Source of the DNA: Reichenbachiella carrageenanivorans
Lineage (GTDB): Bacteria; Bacteroidota; Bacteroidia; Cytophagales; Cyclobacteriaceae
Direction: 5' to 3'
Assembly: GCF_025639805.1 (NCBI RefSeq)
Contig: NZ_CP106735.1
Coordinates: 2,761,501 to 2,825,500, forward strand
Length of the DNA stretch: 64,000 nucleotides
Numbering within the stretch: position 1 is the first letter of the stretch; every line of letters starts with the position of its first letter. Under the pieces are notes generated by a model that was not told where the DNA came from, ran no database searches, and worked only from the letters and a program-made list of their open reading frames with translations. Of the stretch, positions 51,819 through 60,989 are shown one piece after another. Both the position numbers and the translations under genes were made by a program.

Positions 51819-52442
51819 ATGAGATACTGTTGGTTACTGATAGTGGCTTTAGGCCTTTGGGCTTGTGATTGGTCTTCTTACGATCAATCACAAGCCAGAT
51901 TGGCTTACGTGATTACTGATGAGGAGCTATTCGAAGACGATGTGCGGCTATCTAGATCGGTAGATGGCTATACCTATCTGGATAGTGTGCGCTATACAGG
52001 ATATCTGATTTCTTATTATCCAGACGCTAGACTCAAATCCAAGAAGGGATATTATGACGGGAAACTAGAGGGAGATTATATAACTTATTACCCCAGTGGG
52101 GAGGTGTATAGCCAGCGTCCTTATCATAAGGGTGAAAAACACGGAGAGCATTTGGGGTATTTTGAAGATGGTGGCCTCAAGTTTCAATATCAGTTTGTGG
52201 ATGGCCTAGGTGAAGGCACGCATAAGGAATGGTACGAATCGGGTGAACCCAAACTAGAAATGAACTACGTAAAGGGGCACGAGTTGGGCGCTCAGAAGTA
52301 CTGGCGACCAGATGGTAAGCTGCGTTCCAATTACGTGGTAAGGGAAAATGGACGTAGATACGGTATGCTTGGTTTGAAAAGGTGTGCCAAAATAGACAGT
52401 GAAACTGGGGACATAGATCCCTACAAAGGAACGATACAATGA
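51819..52442 (+). CDS. MORN-repeat lipoprotein
   Basis: A 207-aa lipoprotein starting at the ATG 1 bp after the YHYH stop; the longer frame from 51588 lies inside that gene and is rejected. The signal ends at LGLWAC. It then has repeats of the MORN/YwqK kind (GYYDGKLEGDYITYYPSGEV, YHKGEKHGEHLGYFEDGGL, YESGEPKLEMNYVKGHELG). Such proteins are often labelled toxin-antitoxin YwqK antitoxins, but here the setting is a lipoprotein operon with YHYH and SCO proteins. The stop overlaps the next start (ATGA). Confidence 0.8.
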   Translation: MRYCWLLIVALGLWACDWSSYDQSQARLAYVITDEELFEDDVRLSRSVDGYTYLDSVRYTGYLISYYPDARLKSKKGYYDGKLEGDYITYYPSGEVYSQRPYHKGEKHGEHLGYFEDGGLKFQYQFVDGLGEGTHKEWYESGEPKLEMNYVKGHELGAQKYWRPDGKLRSNYVVRENGRRYGMLGLKRCAKIDSETGDIDPYKGTIQ

Positions 52443-53098
52443 AAAATCATATGTGGGCTTGTGCCATGGTTTTGACCATATTGGGCTGTAGCCAACCTCA
52501 AAAAAAGCGAATGAACGACGAACTGGTCTTGCCATACTATAGCGAAGCCACATTTACCCCAGAGTGGATAACTGTAGACGATCCGAGATATAAGACCATT
52601 CATCAGGTAGAGGACTTTGCCTTTGTCAATCAAGTTGGAGACACACTGAGCAATGAGTATTTTGATGGGAAAATCTATGTGACCAATTTTTTCTTCACCA
52701 TTTGCCCGAATGTGTGTCCTCGCATGACCAAAAACCTGAAAAAGATACAGGCTGAGTTTGCCTCAGATCAAGAGGTGAAAATCCTATCGCATACCGTCAT
52801 GCCTTGGGTGGATTCGGTCGGTCGGTTGGCCGAGTATGCCAGCCTAAATGACATCGACAGCCAGCAATGGCAACTGGTGACGGGCGACAAAAAAGACCTC
52901 TATCATATGGCTCGCGAGGCCTACTTTGCCGACGAAGGTTTCGGTAAGACTGTGACAGTAGAAGAGGACTTCCTCCATACCGAAAACATTATTCTAATAG
53001 ATACCCAAAGACGCATCCGTGGGGTTTACAACGGCACCCTGCCCTTAGAAATGAAAAGACTAATAGAGGATATATATACGCTCAAGAAGGAAGTGTAG
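52439..53098 (+). CDS. SCO1/SenC-family copper chaperone lipoprotein
   Basis: A 219-aa thioredoxin-fold lipoprotein (lipobox Cys17, MVLTILGC). The copper site CxxxC is CPNVC (TICPNVCPRMT, near residue 88), and the partner histidine is in FLHTENIILID near the C-terminus. SCO proteins deliver copper to the CuA centre of cytochrome c oxidase or act as thiol reductants. The first two genes of the operon, particularly the His-rich YHYH protein, suggest a shared metal-related role (inference). Intact. Confidence 0.9.
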   Translation: MKNHMWACAMVLTILGCSQPQKKRMNDELVLPYYSEATFTPEWITVDDPRYKTIHQVEDFAFVNQVGDTLSNEYFDGKIYVTNFFFTICPNVCPRMTKNLKKIQAEFASDQEVKILSHTVMPWVDSVGRLAEYASLNDIDSQQWQLVTGDKKDLYHMAREAYFADEGFGKTVTVEEDFLHTENIILIDTQRRIRGVYNGTLPLEMKRLIEDIYTLKKEV

Positions 53099-53209
53099 TG
53101 CGGTTGTGACCTGTCGTTATCTTGCTGTCAGTGTGTATAAGGGCTATATTTAAACTAACTTAAGCAAGCACTAAATCCAGTCAATTATCCTTTCTTTGCC
53201 GTCAGGCCG

Positions 53210-54754
53210 ATGAGAATATATTCAAACAGATTTTTCTTAAGATTTTTGCTGCTAGTGGGGCTGTCGTTGTCTTCCTTTCAGATTTGTGAAGGGCAGCCAG
53301 ACCAGTCGGAGAAGCTCTTGGGACAGTTGCGTCATTTAAGAAATGCTTCTTGCCAAATCGTGATCAATGAATCGGTCGTATGCTCGGGTGTATTGATGAA
53401 TACTACCGGCGATTTTCAGGCCAATTATATCCTGTCCTCAGCGCACTGTATCCCAGATACCTCCCAGATTCATTCGATTTCATTGACTTTCGGAGGACAT
53501 CCCCCTTTGGTGAGCGAAGATTTTAAAGGAGCAAGATGGTCCACTTCATTTGGCGTAGATATTTTATCCATTGATTATCAGCAGGATTATGTTTTATATG
53601 AGTTGTCTGAGATTATACCCGCACATGTTTCGCCATATTATTTGGGCTGGGACACTCAAGTTTCTAAACCAGCTTTTGGAACCACCTATCATTACAGCGA
53701 CATCAATACCCAGCAATTCGCCTTGAAGCGTACCTCCATTGAAGTATCTAGTTTTTCATTTCCTTCAGGTTATAAACCTGAACTTGAAACCATTTCTAAT
53801 GGATTTTGGAAAGTGCCAAACTGGACATGGGGGGGCACTTCGGTTGGGGCTTCGGGTGCTGGTTTGATAGACCAGAGCGAAAACTATTTGGGTGGGTTGA
53901 CAGGCAGTACCGAATCTTCCGATGGCACGGTATCCGATTATTTTTATCGATTCGATTTGGCTTATGCCGCTACGGAAGTATCAAACGGGTTGCAGAGTTT
54001 TCTTGACCCAACGAATAGGGGAGAAGTATCAGGAGCGTACTTTCATGACGTCTACAAATCTAGTGTTTTCAATACTTTCGATACGCTGCTTTCGACCGAA
54101 AACATTTCGTTATCCAATACCGTGGAAGTTGCGATTGATTTAGACGAGCCAACAAAAATCCGCGGGATTTATATGGTGCTAGGAGAGATCAATGTGGGCT
54201 TGGGTAGCGACCTCACCATAGAGGTGTTTGACAATGACGTGTCGATATATACTAAAACCATCTCATGGTCTTCGTTTACCGAAAATGCTGAAAACTACAT
54301 AGATTTTAATGTTAGTATCTCAATAAGTAATATTCTTAAAGTACAATTTTCATCCAGTAGTGATGACCAGCTAGAACAAGCCGAAGTCCTTGTAGTTGAT
54401 CATGAAAATCCTGCGATTGATTTCTCTACACTTGGTCATTCGAATGGTGCAATGCAACAGACTGGTCTACCTATGATTTCGTTCCTTTCAGATCGGGATT
54501 TTTATAGTAACGATCTTACGTTAGACCTTACATTTTTCCCCAATCCGTCAAATGATTGCGTTTTTATATCACCCGCAAGTGATTTTGAATCTATCGTTTT
54601 TTATGACCTCAAGGGTCGTCAAATCTATCCGTCGATGCAGACGCGATACGATGAGGTTATTGTAGATATATCCACGTGGCCAGTTGGAGTATATTTGGTT
54701 CAAATAATTAATAGGACGGGAAGGGTCATTCGTCGAAAAATTATAAAAGAGTAA
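53210..54754 (+). CDS. secreted trypsin-like serine protease with T9SS type A domain
   Basis: A 514-aa secreted protein. After the signal peptide (LLLVGLSLSSFQICEG) comes a lysyl-endopeptidase-like trypsin domain: catalytic His in LSSAHCIPD, Asp in the VDILSIDYQQDYVLYEL stretch, and Ser in GTSVGASGAGLID. An Ig-like region (about 300-420) and a T9SS C-terminal domain (LTFFPNPSNDCVFIS ... IIKE) follow. It would be exported to the surface and digest proteins. The NASCQIVIN start of the mature region is typical of such enzymes. Confidence 0.87.
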   Translation: MRIYSNRFFLRFLLLVGLSLSSFQICEGQPDQSEKLLGQLRHLRNASCQIVINESVVCSGVLMNTTGDFQANYILSSAHCIPDTSQIHSISLTFGGHPPLVSEDFKGARWSTSFGVDILSIDYQQDYVLYELSEIIPAHVSPYYLGWDTQVSKPAFGTTYHYSDINTQQFALKRTSIEVSSFSFPSGYKPELETISNGFWKVPNWTWGGTSVGASGAGLIDQSENYLGGLTGSTESSDGTVSDYFYRFDLAYAATEVSNGLQSFLDPTNRGEVSGAYFHDVYKSSVFNTFDTLLSTENISLSNTVEVAIDLDEPTKIRGIYMVLGEINVGLGSDLTIEVFDNDVSIYTKTISWSSFTENAENYIDFNVSISISNILKVQFSSSSDDQLEQAEVLVVDHENPAIDFSTLGHSNGAMQQTGLPMISFLSDRDFYSNDLTLDLTFFPNPSNDCVFISPASDFESIVFYDLKGRQIYPSMQTRYDEVIVDISTWPVGVYLVQIINRTGRVIRRKIIKE

Positions 54755-54839
54755 GTCTGTTTTGATAGATTCGCATGTTTTTATAAGAAAAAAACAATTT
54801 AAAAAAAAACCTTAATAAATATCTCAAAACAGTAAAACA

Positions 54840-56600
54840 ATGAAAAATTGGTTAGTGCTTATAATTTTAAGCGTATTTGTCTTCAGTTGTGCAGAGCAAA
54901 CTGATGAAACTGAAATTTTAGAATCCACATTAAAAAGAATGCCTTTCAATGAAAGAGTGTTTTTATTGAATTCAGTGAGTAACGAATCTAGAATTTATGA
55001 ATTGGACTATGATTTTCAAGGACTAGGCGAAACAGCCGTTCTTACCAGATTAGAAACGGACGTAGCCATCCCAAATGGAGGACATATGACCATGTCTCCA
55101 GACAACGAATGGCTGACTGTAGTGGTCGCATCTATCAGCAAGATTTTTTTAGTGAATGTAAACTCCGGAGCTGTAAGAGAGCTTGGGCTTTACAACTACA
55201 ACCCTGACGGTATGCACTATGATGAGCATTACAACAACAAGGTATTTACTGGACAAATCACACAAGTAGATGTGGATCAAGAAGGCTATCTTTTTATCGC
55301 AGGAAAATCAGGATTTTTCAAAGTGGTAGCCGACAATGGAAATGGCAAAGTAGACCCTTCTTTTGTAAATGAAGGTGGTGACATTTGGAATGACACAGAT
55401 CCTTCACTTTGTCAATCTGCCAATGCTCACTTAGGCGAGTGTGGAGCCGTTTGGGTGCATGCAGTGCCTTTTACATTCTCAGGCGAAAATTATGTGGAGT
55501 CTACCGAGGATGGCGAAGAGTATTTTGAAGATTTAACTGCTTTCAATCCTAAGAAAGTGAAATTTCTTGGAGGTGATATCTTGTTTACACAAAACAGTGA
55601 CGAAACTGACGGATTTGAGCAGCAGAGATTACTTTCTTTTTCTCAATGGCAAGGAAACACTGCGATCGCTCTAGACTTAAATTGGGATTGGGACAACCAC
55701 GTGATCTCTTTTAACGCCAGCAAAGTGTTTGGAGGATCAGGTTCTAAGTTTCATAAAAACAAAACGGAAAGAGTAACTGGCGCCGCCTTGACAGGTGACA
55801 ATTATGTATTGACCTCTCATCATAAGAGAAACTATCTGAACCTTTGGAACCTAAAGGGTGATTTGATCCAAAAGGTATCTTTCTCTATCAATGATGCATC
55901 TGCCAACGATTTGTTTAAAGATAAAAAGTCTGTACACTTCTGGGGAGATATGGCATCTACCCAATCTTTTGATCTGAATTCTGAAAACCCTGAAGGGGTG
56001 AATTCTAGAGAAATTAATGGTGAGTACTACAGCCAATGGTACAGGGGCATGAATGCCAATCATCAATATGCCGAGATCAAACTATACAGACCGGGTATGG
56101 GAGTAGATCAATACGACCTAGAAGACCTTTCTGAAGACAATTACAATGTATCTAAGGAATCTAGACGAAACTCTGCCAATGCAGATTTGATCGACCACAA
56201 GAAAAATGCGACCAAATTTGTTTCTTTAGGAAAGAATGGCGGATATGTGCTGATGAGATTTCCAGAGGCAGTTACTGTGACGGATCATACCACGCTTCAA
56301 GTGGTTGAAACTTCTTGGAACAGAAAAGCTCAGTACGAGACGCTTGCAAGCGCGTTTGCTGCATACGGAGAGAAAGCGACGGTACATGTATTGGTAGGCG
56401 AGACCCCTCGATACTACAGCAATGGGTTGGAGAATAACGCAAACTGGGTACAGGTAGGATTGGCTTCTATTGCCAACAACGAATTCAGCCTGGAGGCTTT
56501 GGCTGGTGAGCAAATCCAGTGGATCAAAATCACGGATGATTATTCTAAAACTCCTGATGGTTTTGATGTGAATTTCGTGTCTATCTACGACGGGGAATAA
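54840..56600 (+). CDS. beta-propeller-like lipoprotein of unknown function
   Basis: A 586-aa lipoprotein (IILSVFVFSC). The bulk consists of propeller-like strands (GGHMTMSPDNEWLTVVV, ITQVDVDQEGYLFIAGKSG, RVTGAALTGDNYVLTSHHKR), and the last 120 residues look like a beta-sandwich ending WIKITDDYSKTPDGFDVNFV. No catalytic motif is seen. The gene is preceded by an AT-rich leader and followed by a good terminator, so it seems to be a single unit. The propeller call is from pattern only. Confidence 0.65.
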   Translation: MKNWLVLIILSVFVFSCAEQTDETEILESTLKRMPFNERVFLLNSVSNESRIYELDYDFQGLGETAVLTRLETDVAIPNGGHMTMSPDNEWLTVVVASISKIFLVNVNSGAVRELGLYNYNPDGMHYDEHYNNKVFTGQITQVDVDQEGYLFIAGKSGFFKVVADNGNGKVDPSFVNEGGDIWNDTDPSLCQSANAHLGECGAVWVHAVPFTFSGENYVESTEDGEEYFEDLTAFNPKKVKFLGGDILFTQNSDETDGFEQQRLLSFSQWQGNTAIALDLNWDWDNHVISFNASKVFGGSGSKFHKNKTERVTGAALTGDNYVLTSHHKRNYLNLWNLKGDLIQKVSFSINDASANDLFKDKKSVHFWGDMASTQSFDLNSENPEGVNSREINGEYYSQWYRGMNANHQYAEIKLYRPGMGVDQYDLEDLSEDNYNVSKESRRNSANADLIDHKKNATKFVSLGKNGGYVLMRFPEAVTVTDHTTLQVVETSWNRKAQYETLASAFAAYGEKATVHVLVGETPRYYSNGLENNANWVQVGLASIANNEFSLEALAGEQIQWIKITDDYSKTPDGFDVNFVSIYDGE

Positions 56601-56625
56601 TCCTCAGTACATTGGTAAAAAACGA

Positions 56626-56655
56626 AAGGCTGTCTCTTTATTGAGACAGCCTTTT
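56626..56655 (+). terminator. intrinsic terminator after the propeller lipoprotein
   Basis: Stem AAAGGCTGTCTC and its complement GAGACAGCCTTT with a short loop and a T-rich tail. Confidence 0.85.
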
Positions 56656-56815
56656 CTATTTTGTTTTGAAAATAAAATTTCAAGCTTTTTTGCTTCCTTT
56701 TTTGGCAATGAAAAAAAAGAAAGAGCCTGTTCGGGTTGAGGACAAAGCACCCAAGCCAACCACAGATTAAGCTTTTAACCCAAAGTATGCAGGTTAAACT
56801 TAGATGCTCGGCGCA

Positions 56816-57886
56816 TTACTTGATATATCTATAATCATGTCCATCCTTGAGTTGTACCAGATATTGGTAGATCAGCTCGATCACATGATTGATGTCGTCG
56901 TAGTGAGCGGTTTCTACCGTCGTGTGCATATACTTCAGTGGTAGAGAGATCAGCGCCGACGCCACACCCTCATTTGAGTAAGCAAAAGCATCGGTATCTG
57001 TACCCGTTACGCGCGAAGCCGCAGCACGCTGGTAGGGAATTTTGTTTTTTTCCGCCGTTTGGATAATGTCCGCAATCAAGTTGTTTTGTACCGCTGGCCC
57101 AAAAGTCAATACAGGCCCTTTGCCCGCTTTTTGATCTCCGCTGATCTTCTTGTCGTACATCGGTGAGTGTGTATCGTGACACACATCGGTGACTACTGCC
57201 ACATTGGGCTTGATCCGAGCCGCCATCATTTCAGCACCTCGTAGCCCTATTTCTTCCTGTACCGCATTCACGATATACAGTCCAAAAGGGAGCTTCACTT
57301 TGTTTTCTTGTAGCTTTCGGGCTACTTCGGCGATCATAAATCCGCCAATGCGGTTGTCCAACGCACGCCCACATACGAACTTTTTATTCAAGTCCATCAG
57401 TTCGTCGTCGAAAGTGATCACACAGCCTACTTTCACGCCCAGTTCTTCCGCTTCCTTCTTGGATTCGCAGCCCACATCGATAAAGATGTTGTCCATCGCT
57501 GGCGCTTTCTCATTGTTGTCTTTGCGCACATGGATGGCAGGCCAGCCAAAGACTCCTTTTACGATCCCCTTTTCGGTAAATATATTGACGCGCTTGGATG
57601 GGGCAATCTGGTGATCGGAACCGCCATTTCGTACGACATAGATATAGCCATTGTCGTCTATATAATTGACAAACCAAGAGATCTCATCCGCATGGGCTTC
57701 GATCACTACTTTGTACGCCGCTTTAGGGTTGATGACAGCGGCTACCGAGCCGTAGGTGTCTGTAATGTATTCGTCGGTATATGGCTTCACATAGTCCAAC
57801 CATATTTTTTGTCCTGATGATTCAAATCCCGTCGGAGAGGCGTTGTTCAGGTATTCGTATAAAAATTTCTCGCTTTTTTTATTCAT
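56816..57886 (-). CDS. M42-family aminopeptidase
   Basis: A 356-aa cytoplasmic metallopeptidase. Metal-ligand blocks are in order: EAHADEIS (His/Asp), GRALDNRIGG (bridging Asp), NAVQEEIGLRGA (catalytic Glu pair), VTDVCHDTHSP (Asp) and MHTTVETAH near the end (His). M42 enzymes form tetrahedral dodecamers that trim peptides. It follows the acyl-CoA carboxylase gene by 3 bp on the same strand, so the two are co-transcribed, though no functional link is obvious. Confidence 0.92.
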   Translation of the reverse strand: MNKKSEKFLYEYLNNASPTGFESSGQKIWLDYVKPYTDEYITDTYGSVAAVINPKAAYKVVIEAHADEISWFVNYIDDNGYIYVVRNGGSDHQIAPSKRVNIFTEKGIVKGVFGWPAIHVRKDNNEKAPAMDNIFIDVGCESKKEAEELGVKVGCVITFDDELMDLNKKFVCGRALDNRIGGFMIAEVARKLQENKVKLPFGLYIVNAVQEEIGLRGAEMMAARIKPNVAVVTDVCHDTHSPMYDKKISGDQKAGKGPVLTFGPAVQNNLIADIIQTAEKNKIPYQRAAASRVTGTDTDAFAYSNEGVASALISLPLKYMHTTVETAHYDDINHVIELIYQYLVQLKDGHDYRYIK

Positions 57887-57889
57887 GTC

Positions 57890-59446
57890 TTACAATGGGA
57901 TATTTCCGTGTTTTTTTCTGGGCATGTGGCCTACTTTGTTTTCTAGCATGTTGAAGGCAGCCAGTAGTTTGGTTCGTGTGTTGTGCGGGAGGATCACTTC
58001 GTCTACGAATCCACGCGCAGCGGCGATGTATGGATTGGCAAATTTTTCAGTGTACTCGTCTACTTTTTCGTCTAGTTTGGCTTGCGGGTCACTGGCAGCT
58101 GAGATCTCATTTTTGAAAATGATCTCGGCTGCACCTTTGGCACCCATTACTGCTATTTCGGCAGTAGGCCAGGCGTAGTTCATATCTGCTCCGATGTGCT
58201 TGGAGTTCATTACGTCATAGGCTCCTCCATACGCTTTTCGCGTAATGACTGTAATCCTAGGGACAGTAGCCTCGCTGAAGGCGTAGAGCAGCTTGGCACC
58301 ATTCATAATGATGGCATTCCACTCCTGATCGGTGCCTGGCAAGAAGCCTGGCACATCTTCGAGTACGAGTAGTGGGATGTTGAAGCAATCACAAAATCGC
58401 ACAAAACGAGCGCCTTTAACGCTGGCGTCATTGTCCAATACGCCAGCCATACTTGCGGGCTGATTGGCCACGATGCCGATGCTACGACCACCGAGTCTGG
58501 CAAATCCCACAATAATATTTTCCGCATAGTTTTTATGCACTTCGAAGAAATCCCCACCATCCACAATGTTTTCGATCACCTCCTTCATGTCGTAGGGCTG
58601 GTTGGGGTTGGTCGGTACGATCTCGTCTAGCTGCTTGCGTACCTCGTCGCCCATTTCGTAGGGGAGTTTGGCAGGCGTCTCTTCACAATTTTGAGGGATA
58701 AAACTCAGCAGTCTTTTTAGGTTTTGTATGCATTCTACCTCATTGGCACAGGAGAAGTGTGTAACCCCGCTCTTGGTGCTATGTGTGCTGGCACCGCCCA
58801 GTTCTTCGGCAGTTACGTCTTCTTGGGTCACGGTTTTTACTACGTTTGGCCCCGTCACAAACATGTATGAGGTGTTTTCTACCATCATGATAAAATCGGT
58901 GATGGCAGGGGAGTAGACAGCGCCTCCGGCACAAGGTCCCATGATGGCAGATAGCTGAGGTACTACGCCAGAGGCCAGCGTATTTCTGTAGAAGATATCG
59001 GCATAGCCACCAAGAGAGACTACGCCTTCTTGAATTCTGGCTCCGCCAGAGTCGTTGAGGCCGATGATAGGAGCGCCATTTTGCATGGCTAGATCCATTA
59101 TTTTCACAATTTTTTCTGCGTAGGTCTCAGATAGTGATCCGCCCCATACCGTAAAATCTTGACTGAATACATAGACCAGCCGTCCGCTGATTTGCCCATA
59201 ACCAGTCACTACTCCGTCTCCCAAAATTTTTTGTTTGTCTAGTCCAAAGTCTGTCGCTCGATGCGTCACGAACTTGCCGATTTCCTCAAAAGTACCTTCA
59301 TCTATAAGTAGGGCTATTCGTTCTCTGGCGGTAAGCTTTCCTTTCTTATGTTGAGATTCGATGCGCTTTTCTCCACCACCCAAAAGGGCTTCTTGATTGA
59401 GTTTTTTGAGTTGCTGGATTTTTTCTTCTGATGATTTGAAATTCAT
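57890..59446 (-). CDS. acyl-CoA (propionyl-CoA) carboxylase carboxyltransferase beta subunit
   Basis: A 518-aa carboxyltransferase with two crotonase-like halves. Acyl-CoA and biotin pocket blocks are present: [49 protein letters not shown] and [19 protein letters not shown]. The length and ending match PccB-like subunits in Bacteroidota, which serve propionyl-CoA or mixed acyl-CoAs; the alpha (biotin) subunit is not in the window. The first gene of a two-gene unit with the M42 peptidase. Confidence 0.93.
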   Translation of the reverse strand: MNFKSSEEKIQQLKKLNQEALLGGGEKRIESQHKKGKLTARERIALLIDEGTFEEIGKFVTHRATDFGLDKQKILGDGVVTGYGQISGRLVYVFSQDFTVWGGSLSETYAEKIVKIMDLAMQNGAPIIGLNDSGGARIQEGVVSLGGYADIFYRNTLASGVVPQLSAIMGPCAGGAVYSPAITDFIMMVENTSYMFVTGPNVVKTVTQEDVTAEELGGASTHSTKSGVTHFSCANEVECIQNLKRLLSFIPQNCEETPAKLPYEMGDEVRKQLDEIVPTNPNQPYDMKEVIENIVDGGDFFEVHKNYAENIIVGFARLGGRSIGIVANQPASMAGVLDNDASVKGARFVRFCDCFNIPLLVLEDVPGFLPGTDQEWNAIIMNGAKLLYAFSEATVPRITVITRKAYGGAYDVMNSKHIGADMNYAWPTAEIAVMGAKGAAEIIFKNEISAASDPQAKLDEKVDEYTEKFANPYIAAARGFVDEVILPHNTRTKLLAAFNMLENKVGHMPRKKHGNIPL

Positions 59447-59706
59447 TTCGACTTGGGTTAATTGTTCTACTCAAATATAGGGACTTGCTCAAATAAGACC
59501 CTAGAAATTCAGTGCACATTTAAAGTGCCAGCGTTTTAAGGGTTCTCAAAGGTAGAGGTGCTCGAAATATCTACCATTATTCAAAACAACCCTTGGGGCA
59601 TTTGTCATATATTGGGTGATTAAAATGTGTTTGTATTGTCTAGGGTTTGGGGAGTAATTTGGGTTGTCATATTTATTCATAAATTAGCGGAATTTTAAAA
59701 TTTGGC

Positions 59707-60618
59707 ATGAGAGTAGGAATAATAGACATCGGTACCAACACTTTTCATTTGCTCATTGCAGATCGAGCACGCGACATGAAAATCCTTCATAAAGAGAAAG
59801 TAGCTGTGAGGCTAGGCAAAGGAGGGATCAGCAACAACATCATACAGCCTGATGCGATGCAACGTGCGATAGTAACGCTCTTGGATTTTAAACAAAAAAT
59901 GCAAAATGAGGTGGTAGACGAAGTGTTTGTGTCGGCCACTAGTGCGGTGCGAAATGCCAGTAATCAACAACTATTTGTAGACTTAGTAAAAGAAAAAGTA
60001 GGCTTGGAGATATGTGTGTTGTCTGGCGAAGAAGAAGCCTCTCTCATTCACCAAGGTGTAAGCCAATACATAGATTTTGGCGAAGAGACGGGGCTGATCA
60101 TGGATATAGGAGGAGGAAGCATCGAGTTTATCTTGGCCAACAAGGACGAAGTGAAGTGGCTTAAAAGCTATGAGCTAGGAGGGCAACGCTTGATCGATCA
60201 GTTTCACCATACTGACCCTATTTCTCTCGACGAAAAAAATAGGCTGGCGTCCTTTCTTCAAGAAAATCTAACGGAAGTGATGGCCATGTGCAAGCAGTAT
60301 GAGGCGGCTTATCTGGTGGGGTCTTCAGGCTCATTCGATACCTTGTGGGATATTCATGCGAGGCGGCCAGATGCCTTGCCTATGCAGCGCCCCATTCTGT
60401 ATCAAGATTATTTTGAGGAGATATACGAAGAGCTGATTAGCAAAAATAAAGAACAGCGACTACAGATCCCTGGCATGATCCCCATGCGAGTAGAAATGAT
60501 TGTATCTGCTTCGGTGGCAATCAAGGTAATCATGGATGGGTGTGGGTTTGACCAGATAAAAGTCTCTCCATTTGCCTTGAAAGAAGGTCTGCTGTATCAC
60601 GGTTTGCCTGTAAGGTAG
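59707..60618 (+). CDS. Ppx/GppA-family exopolyphosphatase-like protein
   Basis: A 303-aa ASKHA-fold protein. The first phosphate motif (GIIDIGTNTFHLLIA), VSATSAVRNA, LSGEEEASLIHQGV and the second glycine-rich loop (LIMDIGGGSIEFIL) are all present. It hydrolyses polyphosphate or pppGpp. It is shorter than E. coli Ppx, as it lacks the C-terminal HD-like part, which is normal for this subfamily. Downstream are 371 bp without a gene. Confidence 0.9.
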   Translation: MRVGIIDIGTNTFHLLIADRARDMKILHKEKVAVRLGKGGISNNIIQPDAMQRAIVTLLDFKQKMQNEVVDEVFVSATSAVRNASNQQLFVDLVKEKVGLEICVLSGEEEASLIHQGVSQYIDFGEETGLIMDIGGGSIEFILANKDEVKWLKSYELGGQRLIDQFHHTDPISLDEKNRLASFLQENLTEVMAMCKQYEAAYLVGSSGSFDTLWDIHARRPDALPMQRPILYQDYFEEIYEELISKNKEQRLQIPGMIPMRVEMIVSASVAIKVIMDGCGFDQIKVSPFALKEGLLYHGLPVR

Positions 60619-60693
60619 CCGATCCTTAGTGAGGAAGGTAGTCTGTGAAGTTGGGGATTACTATATCGATAATTGATGTCCAATTTAAAAACT

Positions 60694-60717
60694 ATCCTTT
60701 TTATCAAGAAAAAGGAT
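60694..60717. terminator. weak hairpin after the Ppx/GppA gene
   Basis: ATCCTTTTT and its complement AAAAAGGAT around a six-base loop, in the otherwise gene-free stretch 60619-60989. No clear T-tract follows on the plus strand, so the terminator call is uncertain. The short frames in this stretch look random. Confidence 0.35.
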
Positions 60718-60842
60718 GAGCCTCCATGGCTTTAATGGTGGTAGTCAATATTAGTTAAACTGAATGTATATTCAGATGTCTCCCAGATACGGAGTGATCT
60801 TTAGTGCGAAACTTAGTCTCCTCTCAATCTATTTTTTTGGGT

Positions 60843-60877
60843 ATAAAAAAAGCACTTCTCCGTCAAGAAGAAGTGCT
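60843..60877 (-). terminator. intrinsic terminator of the VCBS-repeat gene
   Basis: On the minus strand the stem AGCACTTCT / AGAAGTGCT, with a 9-nt loop, is followed by TTTTTTT. It lies 113 bp after the stop of the large minus-strand gene. Confidence 0.8.
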
Positions 60878-60989
60878 AAAGTTGTTGTGTGTTTGATTTG
60901 TATTATTTTGTTAGTGCCTCATGGTAGCCAGCCGAAAAACAGGAATTAACTTCCCAATTTCAGACTGGCTAATCCTTTTAGAACTGCTC

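Noticed and set aside
56708..56770. A 20-codon frame of mostly Lys/Pro/Glu
   Set aside because: Too short, low complexity, and no context supports it.
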